Positions 45,362 to 54,221 of a DNA stretch of 64,000 nt are shown piece after piece. Within the stretch, counting starts at the first letter, position 1. Each line of letters begins with the position of its first letter. This stretch comes from Palsa-1033 sp963735455. Lineage in GTDB: Bacteria; Chloroflexota; Limnocylindria; Limnocylindrales; CSP1-4. A model generated the notes under the pieces. The model was not told the DNA's origin. It searched no databases and saw only the letters and a list, made by a program, of their open reading frames with translations. Location: positions 868,001-932,000 of the forward strand of contig CAVTKZ010000002.1 in assembly GCA_963735455.1 (NCBI GenBank), in the 5' to 3' direction. The position numbers were made by a program, and so were the translations under genes.

Positions 45362-46538
45362 ATGTCCGAGCGCGACCCTGACCGCGGCCGAGCTCAATCC
45401 GGGCGACCCTCGCCCGGCAGCTCCTCCTCGAACGAGCGCGCCTCGAGCCGATCGCGGCGATCGAGCAGCCTGGTCGCCCTCCAGGCGCAGGAGCCGGCGT
45501 CGCCCCATCTCGCGCTGTGGACCCGCCTCGAGCGGCTTCCAGGCGGCCGACCTGAACGCCGCGCTCCACGACCGGCAGGTCGTCAAGGGCACCCTGCTTG
45601 CGGGTCACCCTGCACGTGGTCAGCGCAGCGGACTACGCCGAGTTCTGGCCCGCCGTCGAGCCCAGCCTGCACCGCTGGCGAGCGCCGATGCTTCCGCCAG
45701 GTCGGTCTCGGCGCCGAGCTCGAGGCGCTCGGGCGAGCAGGCCGCCGCGTTCGCGTCCGAGCCGCGCCTCGGGACGGAGATCGCGCGACCATCTTCCGCG
45801 CCCTGACCGGCGGCGTCGGGCCGGCCGGCCAGACCGGACAGCTGGTGGGCCGTCCGGCCGCGTCCTGCCGTTCCTGATGGCACCCGGGCGACGATCGCTG
45901 GTCGTTCGGCCGCCGCCCGCGGTTCGTCGCGGCCCCCGCCTGGCTGGGCGGCCGAGCTGGGCACGCCCGAGGACGGCCTGCGCCACCTGGTCCGGCGCTA
46001 CCTGCGCCGGCTTCGGCCCGGCCGGGATCGACGACATCCACCAGTTCACCCGGGTCCGATCCCCGGACGATCCGGGCGGCCCTCGATCGCGCTGCGCAGG
46101 CGAGCTGGTCACCTATCGGGACGAGGGCGGCCGCCGCCTGTACGACCTGCCCGATGGCGCCCTGCCCGAGGGCGATACGCCTGCGCCGGTCCGGTTCCTG
46201 CCGATGTGGGACAGCGTCCTGCTGGCCTACCGCGATCGCGCCCGGGTGCTGCCCGGAGCCGTACCGCCGGCGTGGTGATCCGAGGCCAACGGCGACTTCC
46301 TGCCGACGTTCATCGGTCGACGGGCGCGTCGCGGGCCTGTGGCGGGCCGATCTCGTCGACGGCCGTTCGAGGGTGACGCCGCTGCCGTTCGAGCCGCTCG
46401 AGCCGACGGTCGCCGACGAGGTCGCCGCCGAGGCCGCCCGCCTCGAAGCGGTTCCTCGATCCACTTGAGCCGGCGGTCTACGCCCGCTACGCGACGACCT
46501 GGCTCAAGGACTCGTCCGGCCGCGCGGACCGTCGCTGA
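45362..46538 (+). CDS. AlkZ/YcaQ-like winged-helix DNA glycosylase family protein (many frameshifts)
   Basis: Patching frames gives 'MSERTLTAAEL', 'LVALQAQEPASPHLALWTRL', 'DRQVVKGTLLRVTLHVVSAADYAEFWPAV', 'LVRRYL.GFGPAGIDDIHQF' and 'ATTWLKDSSG'. The QAQEP..P..ALW and VKGTLxRxTLHxVxAxDY segments are hallmarks of the winged-helix DNA-binding family that includes AlkZ/AlkX glycosylases. About ten frame changes are needed, the densest in the window. Either the consensus is poor here or this is a decaying gene; the neighbouring GT87-like gene is damaged too, favouring the former. The 3' end is uncertain (46468 or 46538). Confidence 0.6.
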
Positions 46539-47458
46539 ACGGGAGCCAGGACGGCGCAGCAGGGCGACCCAGCCCGACAGGTAGAGCGATGGCGTTCCGA
46601 TGATCGAGACGACCACCGCCACGGTGAACGACCAGCGCGGCCAGCGACCGAGGGCCACGGCCAGCGAGCGGTCCCGCCGACCAGGGTGGCCTCGGACAGC
46701 CAGCCGATCCCGGTCAGGCCGGACAGGCTGGCGGTCGATGGCGCGGTCGTCCGGGCCACGTCGAGGTAGTCGACGAACGAGCCCCAGCCCGCGCCCGACG
46801 ACGCTGATCAGCAGGATCACGCCGACGGTCAGCGCCGCCGCGCCACGCGCCCGCCAGCGGCGGCTGCCGAGCGAGCCAGCCGCCGAGGCTGGCCGGCGAC
46901 AGCTTGGTCACCGCCATCAGCCCGACCGCCACGCCGGCCGGCCTCGCGGTCCCGGAGCTTCCAGGCCAGGACCATCAGCGACCGGGAAGAAGGCCGCCAC
47001 GTTGCCCGCGGCCAGCTGCTCGCCGATCGCCGGGGCCAGGATGCAGGCGACGAGCGCCCCGGGCAGGCCGGTCCGGTAGACGAGATAGAAGGTGGTCCCC
47101 AGGACCGCCAGCCAGCAGGCGACCATCCAGGCCGCGAAGCCGAACGGCAGGAGCACGATCGGCCGCCAGATCACCGCGATCGGCGGCGGCGACAGGAGCG
47201 GCGCGGTCACGCCCTGGACGAAGAGGACCGGCGGATCGCCGGGAGCCGAGGTGGTACAGCTCGTGGCCGACGTTCAGGCGGACGGCGGCGGCCTGGTACC
47301 AGAGGGCGTCCTGGAACGGCTTGGCCAGGCTCGTCCCGGTCGACATGAAGCCCAGGTATTGCGGCCGCGATGAACACCCCGAGCAGGCAGGGCACGAGGG
47401 CGACGACGATCCGCAGGCGGGTGGACCGCGGCAGGGCAACGAGCGGGCGGCGAGGCAT
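46487..47458 (-). CDS. GT87/DUF2029-like polytopic membrane glycosyltransferase (many frameshifts)
   Basis: Fragments in alternating frames join into one membrane protein: 'STRLRIVVALVPCLLGVFIAA', 'GTSLAKPFQDALWYQAAAV', 'WRPIVLLPFGFAAWMVACWLAVLG', 'AGNVAAFFPV', 'VGLMAVTKLSP', 'WSFTVAVVVSIIGTPSLYLSGWVALL'. The 'GN(V/I)...GL.A..KLSP' layout is typical of DUF2029/GT87 polyprenyl-phosphate mannosyltransferase-like proteins. A signature Asp could not be verified because of shifts. Start ATG 47458 has GATAGT 7 nt upstream. The 3' end is ambiguous and overlaps the AlkZ-like end. Confidence 0.5.
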
Positions 47459-47556
47459 GGGTCGGACTATCGGCGCCGCACCCTGCCCCGACAAGCCCCC
47501 CAGCCGGCCCATGCGCCCACGGATTTGGGGTACCATCCCCGACCGGAGCTGTCCGT

Positions 47557-47631
47557 GGCGGAGTAGCTCAGTGGTAGAGCAGGGGACTCATAAGCCCTTG
47601 GTCGCAAGTTCAACTCTTGCCTCCGCTACCA
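47557..47631 (+). tRNA. tRNA-Met (CAT anticodon)
   Basis: 75-nt cloverleaf: acceptor GGCGGAG pairs CTCCGCT (one G-T), D arm GCTC/GAGC, anticodon loop CTCATAA, T arm GCAAG/CTTGC with loop TTCAACT, and an encoded 3' CCA. Acceptor G1-T72 and the D-loop fit an elongator-type CAT tRNA. A CAT anticodon could also be tRNA-Ile2 (lysidine-modified). The initiator is less likely because the anticodon stem lacks three full G-C pairs (GGGGA/GCCCT). Confidence 0.92.
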
Positions 47632-47648
47632 ATCCCTTCATTCCGAAC

Positions 47649-47957
47649 ATGACCGAGTCGACCAAGAAGCTCTTCCGACTGGCGGCCATCGACACCTCCG
47701 ACGGCCCCCTCCACATCCTCTGGACCCTTGACGAAGACGGCGTCTGGGTCCTGCCCTGGGCGTCGCTGCACGCCGCCGACCAGCGCCGGCTGGGCGAGAC
47801 GATCGCCCGGGTGGGCTCGTTCGCCGATCCCCGGATGCCGGCCGAGATCGTGCAGCTGACCCGGTCCGGCGCCGAGTTCGTCGAGCTGACCGCTGCGCAG
47901 GCCGCCCTGATCACCCGTGAGCTGGCCGCCGAGCTGCCCGTCGCCGAAACCGCCTGA
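47649..47957 (+). CDS. Small uncharacterised protein downstream of tRNA-Met
   Basis: 102 residues, starting ATG 47649. 'LFRLAAIDTSDGPLHILWTLDEDGVWVLPW' looks like a small beta-rich fold, followed by helices. Unrecognised. The ATG is 17 bp after the tRNA and no ribosome site is evident, so it may be read from the tRNA transcript or be leaderless. Confidence 0.55.
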   Translation: MTESTKKLFRLAAIDTSDGPLHILWTLDEDGVWVLPWASLHAADQRRLGETIARVGSFADPRMPAEIVQLTRSGAEFVELTAAQAALITRELAAELPVAETA

Positions 47958-48062
47958 GCCGGCCGGCCGGCAGGCGAGCCCATCCGGCACGCCTCGCGAC
48001 CCGTACTAGTAGGTGTCCGGCGATCGCCGAGTGGCCTGCGGGCGCTCGAGCGAGGCGGACGG

Positions 48063-48068
48063 TATACT
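48063..48068 (+). promoter_or_regulatory. -10 element of ftsH
   Basis: TATACT, ~50 nt upstream of the TTG start; GGAGG at 48108-48112 lies 7 nt before that start. Confidence 0.5.
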
Positions 48069-48119
48069 CAGTTCGAGGTCGGCGCTCGGTCGCCGGCCGA
48101 ATGACTCGGAGGCTCCTCG

Positions 48120-50032
48120 TTGAACGCTAAATTCGCCCGCAATGGGATCGTGATGCTGGTCCTCGTGGTGGGGACCCTCGTGCTCCTGTGGCAGCTCCTC
48201 GGACAGACCACGTCCGCCAGCAACACTGCCTATTCCCAGTTCCTGGCCAACGTCCAGCAGAACGAAGTCGCAGAGCGTTACCCAGGAACAGTCCACCCTG
48301 ACCGTGACCCCCAAGGGCGGTGGCGCCGACCTACACGGTCACGGTCCCGCCGATCCTGACCAATGTCCTGCAGGACATGCAGACCGCGGCCAAGGCCGGC
48401 GGGATCACCCTGCCGTCGGACGTGTTCACGGCCAAGGACGCGCCGGACACCTCCTGGATCGGGCTGCTGGTGACCACCGCCCTGCCGCTGATCCTGATCG
48501 TCGGCTTCATCCTGTTCATGATGCGCCAGGCCCAGGGGACCAATAACCAGGCCCTCAGCTTCGGCAAGAGCCGCGCCCGGATGTTCCTGGGCAACAAGAC
48601 CGTCGTGACCTTCGCCGACGTCGCCGGGGTCGACGAGGCCAAGATGGAGCTCCAGGAGGTCGTCGAGTTCCTGAAATATCCCGAGAAGTTCAACTCCCTC
48701 GGCGCCCGCATCCCGCGCGGCGTGCTCCTGGTCGGGCCTCCCGGCACGGGCAAGACGCTGATGGCCCGGGCGGTCGCCGGCGAGGCCGGGGTGCCCTTCT
48801 TCAGCATCTCCGGTTCGGAGTTCGTGGAGATGTTCGTGGGCGTCGGCGCCAGCCGCGTCCGGGACCTGTTCGACCAGGCCAAGCGCAACTCGCCGTGCAT
48901 CGTCTTCGTCGACGAGATCGACGCCGTCGGCCGCCAGCGCGGCGCCGGCCTGGGCGGCTCGCACGACGAGCGTGAGCAGACCCTCAACCAGATCCTGGTC
49001 GAGATGGACGGCTTCGACACGAACACCAATGTGATCGTGGTCGCCGCCACGAACCGGCCCGACGTCCTCGACCCGGCCCTCCTGCGGCCTGGCCGTTTCG
49101 ACCGCCAGGTGATCCTCGACCGGCCGGACATGAAGGGCCGGACGGCGATCCTCAAGGTCCACACCAAGGGCAAGCCGCTCGACAAGGGCCTCGACGTGGA
49201 GGGCATCGCCCGCCAGTCGCCGGGCTTCTCGGGGGCCGACCTGGCCAACCTGGTCAACGAGGCGGCGATCCTGTCGGCCCGGCGCAACAAGAAGGTCATC
49301 GGGATGTCCGAGTTCCAGGAGGCGCTCGAGCGGATCGTGGCCGGTCCCGAGCGGCGCAGCCGGGTGATCTCGGACGCCGAGAAGAAGATCATTGCCTACC
49401 ACGAGGGTGGCCACGCGGTCGTGATGCGCGTCCTGCCCAAGTGCGACCCGGTCCAGAAGGTCACGATCATCAGCCGCGGGATGGCCCTCGGCTACACGAT
49501 GGGCGTGCCGATGGAGGATCGCTACCTCAAGTCGAAGACCGAGTTCGAGGACCAGATCGCCGGCCTGCTGGCGGGCAATGCCTCGGAGCGGATCGTCTTC
49601 GGCGACACGACCACCGGTGCCAGCAACGACATCGAGAAGGCGACCGACCTGGCCCGCCGGATGGTCACCGAATACGGCATGAGCGAGAAGCTCGGACCGC
49701 TGTCCTTCGGCAAGCGCGATGAGATGATCTTCCTCGGCCGGGACATCGCCGAGCAGCGCAACTACTCGGACGAGGTCGCCAAGCAGATCGACGAGGAAGT
49801 CCGGGCGATCATCGACCGGGCCTACGAGCGAGCCTTTGACGTGCTGACCACGAACCGCGAGCGGCTCGACCGGCTGGCCGCCAAGCTCGTTGCCGAGGAG
49901 ACGGTCGACTCGCCCGACTTCGAGGCCCTCTTCGCGGACCTGCCGCCCAAGACCGACGTCCGGACCCACGGTTCGATCGTCGCCCCGGGCGAGGGCGTGC
50001 CGGCCCCGGAGCCCGCACCCAACCCGATCTGA
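48120..50032 (+). CDS. ftsH: ATP-dependent zinc metalloprotease FtsH (two indels near the N-terminus)
   Basis: Two membrane helices ('IVMLVLVVGTLVLLWQLLG' and 'GLLVTTALPLILIVGFILFMM') flank a small periplasmic domain. The AAA core has 'GPPGTGKTLMARAVAGEAGVPFF', 'CIVFVDEIDAVGRQRG' and an SRH region 'RPGRFDRQVI'; the peptidase zinc motif is HEGGH in 'IAYHEGGHAVVM'. All functional motifs are intact. Frames must change near 48275 and 48330 within the periplasmic domain; correcting them gives 'VTQEQSTLTVTPKGGG' then 'TYTVTVPP'. TTG start supported by GGAGG. The essential nature of FtsH argues that the breaks are sequence errors. Confidence 0.93.
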
Positions 50033-50055
50033 CCCACCAATCTCCCACCCCGAAC

Positions 50056-50082
50056 ACGGGCGAGCCGGCACGGCCCGCCCGT
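50056..50082 (+). terminator. Possible intrinsic terminator after ftsH
   Basis: ACGGGCG (50056-50062) pairs with CGCCCGT (50076-50082), with further inner pairing (GCC/GGC); TTTCGATT follows. The T run is short. Confidence 0.4.
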
Positions 50083-50099
50083 TTCGATTCCCGCCGACC

Positions 50100-50105
50100 T
50101 ACACT
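50100..50105 (+). promoter_or_regulatory. Possible -10 of the M20 dipeptidase gene
   Basis: TACACT, about 43 nt before ATG 50149; weak Shine-Dalgarno TGAGG. Confidence 0.35.
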
Positions 50106-50148
50106 GCCGGGACCAACCTGAGACGCCACTCCTGAGGCAGACCCGCGG

Positions 50149-51525
50149 ATGACCGACGCGATCGAGAGCTACCTGGCGGCCAACGCCGACCGACGCCTGG
50201 CGGCCTACCTCGACTTCCTGCGAATCCCGAGCATCTCGGCCCAGCCCGCATACGCGGCCTCGGTCCGCGAGGCGGCCGAGTGGCTGGCCGGCCAGCTCGA
50301 TGCGATCGGGATCGAGCACGTCGAGGTCTGCGAGACGGGCGGCCACCCGGTGGTCTACGGCGACTGGCTCCATGCCCCTGATGCGCCGACCGCGATCGTC
50401 TACGGCCACTACGACGTCCAACCGGTGGACCCGATCGAGGTGTGGGAGACCGCCCCGTTCGAGCCCTTCGTGAAGGGCGACCGGATGATCGGCCGCGGCT
50501 CGGCCGACGACAAGGGCCAGATCCACATCCACCTGCGGGCCGCCGAGGCAATCCTGGCGACCCGCGCCGCGCTGCCCCTCAACCTGAGGTTCGTCTTCGA
50601 GGGCGAAGAGGAGTCGAGCTCCATCCATCTCGACGCCTGGCTGACCGCGAACAAGGGCCGCCTGGCGGCGGACCTCGCGGTGATCAGCGACACGGGCTTC
50701 TTCGAGGGCAACAGGCCGGCGATCACGATCGGCCTGCGGGGCATCTGCTACATCCAGGTCGACGTGACCGGGACCGCGGTCGATCTCCATTCGGGCCAGT
50801 TCGGCGGTGCCGTGCAGAACCCGGCCAACGCCCTGGCCCAGATCATCGCCGCGCTGAAGGGCCCCGACGGCCGGATCCGGGTGCCGGGCTTCTACGACGA
50901 TGTCGTGGCCCTGTCCGACGTCGATCGGGCGTCGTTCGCCGCGCTGCCATTCGACGAGGAGGGCTACCGCGCCGAACTCGGCCTGCCGGCCCTCGTCGGC
51001 GAGGCGGGCTACTCGACCCTCGAGCGGCGAGGCGGGCGGCCGACGCTTGACGTGAACGGGCTGTGGGGCGGATTCGAAGGTGACGGGGCCAAGACGATCA
51101 TTCCCGCCCATGCCCACGCCAAGATCAGCTGCCGGCTCGTGACCGCCCAGGACCCGGGCACGATCTTCGAGCTGCTGCGAGCCTTCATCCTCGAGGTCTC
51201 GCCGCCCGGCTGCAATGTCGAGGTTCGTCTGCTGGGGGGTGGCCGGCCCAGCCTCACGCCGATCGACCACCCCGCGACCCAGGCCGCGGCGCGGGCGATC
51301 GAGGCGACCTTCGGCGTCCCGCCGCTGTACGTCCGGGAAGGTGGCTCGATCCCGGTCTGCGCCAGCTTCGAGACGATCCTGGGCCTGCCCGTCGTCCTGC
51401 TCGGCTTCACGCCACCCGACGACCACGCCCACTCGCCCAACGAGTCGATGTCGCTAGCCAACGCCGAGACGGCGATCCGGACCGTGATCGCCTATTGGGA
51501 CGAGCTGGCCCGGCTGCCGCGCTGA
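50149..51525 (+). CDS. M20-family dipeptidase (ArgE/DapE/CNDP-like)
   Basis: 458 residues with metal-binding motifs 'IVYGHYDVQPVDP', 'GRGSADDKGQIHIHL' and catalytic 'VFEGEEESSS', then 'VISDTGFF'. A lid domain ('VDLHSGQFGGAVQNPANALAQ') follows. The HYDVQP and ADDKGQ forms are those of the CNDP dipeptidase-like branch. Likely hydrolyses dipeptides; specificity unknown. Confidence 0.9.
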   Translation: MTDAIESYLAANADRRLAAYLDFLRIPSISAQPAYAASVREAAEWLAGQLDAIGIEHVEVCETGGHPVVYGDWLHAPDAPTAIVYGHYDVQPVDPIEVWETAPFEPFVKGDRMIGRGSADDKGQIHIHLRAAEAILATRAALPLNLRFVFEGEEESSSIHLDAWLTANKGRLAADLAVISDTGFFEGNRPAITIGLRGICYIQVDVTGTAVDLHSGQFGGAVQNPANALAQIIAALKGPDGRIRVPGFYDDVVALSDVDRASFAALPFDEEGYRAELGLPALVGEAGYSTLERRGGRPTLDVNGLWGGFEGDGAKTIIPAHAHAKISCRLVTAQDPGTIFELLRAFILEVSPPGCNVEVRLLGGGRPSLTPIDHPATQAAARAIEATFGVPPLYVREGGSIPVCASFETILGLPVVLLGFTPPDDHAHSPNESMSLANAETAIRTVIAYWDELARLPR

Positions 51526-51584
51526 GGACCCGTCCGGCTGTGCGGAAATGTGGGGTCCGGGCGGGTGTTTCGGGGAACTCCCGG

Positions 51585-51593
51585 TGCTAGGAT
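51585..51593 (+). promoter_or_regulatory. Extended -10 (TGC-TAGGAT) of the DnaB-like operon
   Basis: Followed by a ~30-nt leader with GGGAGGA and GTG 51628. The same nine bases precede agmatinase. Confidence 0.5.
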
Positions 51594-51627
51594 GCGGGAA
51601 CTGGCAGCACCGGGAGGATCCATTCGC

Positions 51628-52707
51628 GTGAGCACCGAAGCAGCCGAGCCGGCCATCGCCCAAAAGGGCGTGTGGCGGCTCGAGACCCCCAATGGCAGCA
51701 TGGCGCCGCGCTCCGCGCTGGACGTGCTGGTCGACCTCAACGATCGTGTCACGAGCGGCAAGGTCGGCGAGTTCCAGCCGATTCCCCTCGGCTTCACCCC
51801 ACTCGACAAGACGATCGGCTCCGGCCTCCGGCCGGGCGAGCTCCTCCTGATCGGCGGGGCGCAGGGCACCGGCAAGACCACGATGGCCCTCCAGATGGCC
51901 CGCAACGTCGCCTCGGCCGGGCAGGCCAACGTCCTGTACATCTGCTTCGAGCATGAGGAGCAGTACCTCCTCAACCGGATGATCGCGATGGAGTCGGCGC
52001 TCGCCCACCTGCCCCACAAGACCGGCGCGATCAAGATCCAGGACGTCCGCAAGGAGATCCTGGGCTCGTGGCTGGCCGAGGGCCAGTCGGGCACACAGCT
52101 GGCCAACAATCCGCGCCTGCGCCCGTCGCTCGACCGGATCGCGCGCTACGGCCAGAATCTCTTCCTGCTGCGCGGCTCGCAGACGGCCAGCACGATCGAC
52201 AACATCCGCAACCTGGTCCGCCAGCACCGCGAGCTGTCCGGCGACCGGCGGCTGATGGTGATCGTCGACTACATGCAGAAGGTGCCGGTCATCCCCGAGC
52301 CGCCGACGGAGTCGGAGAAGGTCACCTATGTGGTCAACGGCCTCAAGGACATCTCGCTGTCCGAGGACGTCCCGATGATCGCGATCGTGGCCGCCGACAA
52401 GGAAGGCCTGAAGGCCGCCCGGCTGCGCAACCACCACCTGCGCGGCTCCTCGGCGATCAACTACGAAGCCGACATCATCCTGATCCTCAACGAGAAGTAC
52501 AACGTCGTGGCCAAGGTGAACATCGAGTTCAACCCGTACCAGGCCCAGCGCTTCCGGGACTGGGTCATCGTCTCGGTCGAGAAGAACCGCGGCGGCCAGG
52601 ACAACGTCGACCTCGAGTTCGAGAAGCACTTCGAGTTCTCGTGCTTCGACCCGAGCGGCCGGACCGTCCAGGAAAAGCTGATCGAAGAGCGGCTCTACAA
52701 CGACTGA
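51628..52707 (+). CDS. DnaB-like RecA-fold ATPase without the N-terminal helicase domain
   Basis: 359 residues. 'PLGFTPLDKTIGSGLRPGELLLIGGAQGTGKTTMALQMARNVA' (Walker A), 'ICFEHEEQYLLNRM' , 'MVIVDYMQKVP' (Walker B) and 'LRGSSAINYEADIILILNEKY' (like the DnaB RESGAIEQDAD arginine-finger loop). This is the C-terminal domain of DnaB alone; the primase-binding N-terminal domain is missing. Length suggests it is not simply truncated. GTG 51628 chosen from GGGAGGA 9 nt upstream. First gene of an operon with ppa and thpR. Confidence 0.82.
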   Translation: MSTEAAEPAIAQKGVWRLETPNGSMAPRSALDVLVDLNDRVTSGKVGEFQPIPLGFTPLDKTIGSGLRPGELLLIGGAQGTGKTTMALQMARNVASAGQANVLYICFEHEEQYLLNRMIAMESALAHLPHKTGAIKIQDVRKEILGSWLAEGQSGTQLANNPRLRPSLDRIARYGQNLFLLRGSQTASTIDNIRNLVRQHRELSGDRRLMVIVDYMQKVPVIPEPPTESEKVTYVVNGLKDISLSEDVPMIAIVAADKEGLKAARLRNHHLRGSSAINYEADIILILNEKYNVVAKVNIEFNPYQAQRFRDWVIVSVEKNRGGQDNVDLEFEKHFEFSCFDPSGRTVQEKLIEERLYND

Positions 52708-52711
52708 CGGC

Positions 52712-53239
52712 ATGGACGGGCCGGGCTCGTTCCCCGAGATCGTCGAGATCGTGGTCGAGATCCCCCGGGGCAGCCGCAACAAGTACGAATACGACGAGCG
52801 AGCCGGTGTCTTCCGGCTCGACCGGGTCCTGTCGTCGGCCGTCTACTACAACTTCGACTACGGCTTTATCGAGGCCACCCGGGCCGGCGACGGCGACCAC
52901 ACCGACGCCCTGCTCCTGATCGACGAGCCGACCTTCACCGGCTGCCGGGTCTGGGGCCGGCCGATCGGCGGCCTCGAGATGCGCGACGAGCACGGCCCCG
53001 ACTTCAAGGTCCTGTGCGTGGCCGTCGGCGATCCCCACCAGGCCCACGTCGAGCGCCTTGACCAGGTCCGGCCCCACCGCCTGGTCGAGATCCGCCATTT
53101 CTTCGACACGTACAAGCTGCTCGAGGCGAAGGAGACCGAGGTCCTCGGCTGGCGTGAGGCCGAAGACGCCCGGCGCCTGCTCCTGGCCGACCGGGAGCGC
53201 TACCTGGGCGAGAGCGCGGACAGATCGTCGCCGGCGTGA
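52712..53239 (+). CDS. ppa: Inorganic pyrophosphatase
   Basis: 175 residues, family I: 'VVEIPRGSRNKYEYDE', 'YYNFDYGFI' and the metal signature as DGDHTDALLLI (residues 60-70). The classical motif is DGDPxD; here His replaces Pro while the three Asp (60, 62, 65) remain. 'DFKVLCVAVGDP' follows. Activity is expected from intact ligands. Begins 4 bp after the DnaB-like stop; overlaps thpR by GTGA. Confidence 0.9.
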   Translation: MDGPGSFPEIVEIVVEIPRGSRNKYEYDERAGVFRLDRVLSSAVYYNFDYGFIEATRAGDGDHTDALLLIDEPTFTGCRVWGRPIGGLEMRDEHGPDFKVLCVAVGDPHQAHVERLDQVRPHRLVEIRHFFDTYKLLEAKETEVLGWREAEDARRLLLADRERYLGESADRSSPA

Positions 53240-53895
53240 GCGGGAGTCGGGCCAACTTCCGCCCTCCACCCGACGAGAGCGCCGGGCCTCGCCTGTTCAT
53301 CGCCGTGCCCCTGCCGGCCGAGGCACGGGCGGCGATCGAAACCCTGGTTGCCGGCGTGCGGGTCGCTCCCGAGCCCGCGCCCGGCGAGCGGCGCGACCCG
53401 CACGACGTCCGCTGGGTCCGGATGGATGGCCTGCACGTCACCCTGCGCTTCCTGGGTCCCACCGACCCGGCCCGGATCCCGGACCTGAAGGCTGCCGTCG
53501 ATGCCGCGGCGGCCGGCGTTGGGCCATTCGAGCTCGGCCTGGCCGGCGCCGGGGCGTTCCCGAGTCCGGCCCGGCCGCGGGTCCTGTGGCTGGGCCTGGA
53601 GCGGGGCCTGGCGCCGCTCAACGAGCTGACTGGGCGCCTGGCCGGGTCGCTGGCGGCCCACGGCTGGGCGCACGACGACCGGCCGGTCCGGCCCCACCTG
53701 ACCCTGGCCCGGAGCGATGGCGTCGCGGCCGGGTCACGGGTCGCCGCGGGGCTGGTGGCGGCCGCGGCGGCCCTCGACCTGCGCTGGGTCGCCGACCGGA
53801 TCGTCCTGTTCGAGAGCCAGACCGGCGGCGGTCCCGCCCGCTACCTGCCGATCCACGCGGTTCCGTTGCGTCCTGGCACCCCGCCCGGGACGTGA
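53236..53895 (+). CDS. thpR: RNA 2',3'-cyclic phosphodiesterase (2H family)
   Basis: Two HxTx motifs, 'HVTLRFLGP' and 'HLTLARSDG', mark the 2H phosphoesterase fold. N-terminal 'PRLFIAVPLP' is the usual ThpR/LigT start strand. 219 residues. Opens 2',3'-cyclic phosphates on RNA; physiological substrate unclear. GTG start overlaps ppa. Confidence 0.9.
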   Translation: MSGSRANFRPPPDESAGPRLFIAVPLPAEARAAIETLVAGVRVAPEPAPGERRDPHDVRWVRMDGLHVTLRFLGPTDPARIPDLKAAVDAAAAGVGPFELGLAGAGAFPSPARPRVLWLGLERGLAPLNELTGRLAGSLAAHGWAHDDRPVRPHLTLARSDGVAAGSRVAAGLVAAAAALDLRWVADRIVLFESQTGGGPARYLPIHAVPLRPGTPPGT

Positions 53896-53909
53896 GCCCG
53901 GGGGAGGGG

Positions 53910-53915
53910 TACGAT
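53910..53915 (+). promoter_or_regulatory. -10 element for leaderless zinc-ribbon gene
   Basis: TACGAT, 6 nt before GTG 53922. A GGGGGAGGGG run lies further upstream but 12 nt or more from the start. Confidence 0.5.
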
Positions 53916-53921
53916 CAGCGT

Positions 53922-54209
53922 GTGCCCCGACTTGCCTGCCGCTCATGCGGGCGGCAGATCTACGCTACGGCGCCACTCGAGTCGCTCTTCGCCGAGGAGC
54001 GCCGCTGCCCTCGCTGTGGGGCGAGCCTGAACTACGACCGCCGCGACACCGAGCGGCGGGTCCTGGCGCGCCGGGCGAACCCGTCGGACGAGCCCGGACC
54101 GCCGCCCGGTGGCGAGCGCCGGGTCGCCGCGCGACGGATGGGCTCGCGCCGCAAGGACGCACCCCGGACCTCGGCCCCGGTCGGCAGCAGTGCCGGCTGG
54201 GTCGACTAG
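53922..54209 (+). CDS. Small zinc-ribbon protein with basic tail
   Basis: 95 residues. CxxC pairs in 'ACRSCGRQIY' and 'RRCPRCGASLNYD' form a zinc ribbon; the rest is Arg-rich ('RRDTERRVLARR', 'GERRVAARRMGSRRK'), suggesting nucleic-acid contact (inference). No named family. GTG 53922 is supported by the -10 placement. Its TAG stop is 12 bp before tyrA. Confidence 0.65.
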   Translation: MPRLACRSCGRQIYATAPLESLFAEERRCPRCGASLNYDRRDTERRVLARRANPSDEPGPPPGGERRVAARRMGSRRKDAPRTSAPVGSSAGWVD

Positions 54210-54221
54210 ACCCACCCGGCG

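Noticed and set aside
47557..47631. tRNA-Met as an integration site
   Set aside because: No duplicated tRNA 3' end or integrase was found downstream within the window.
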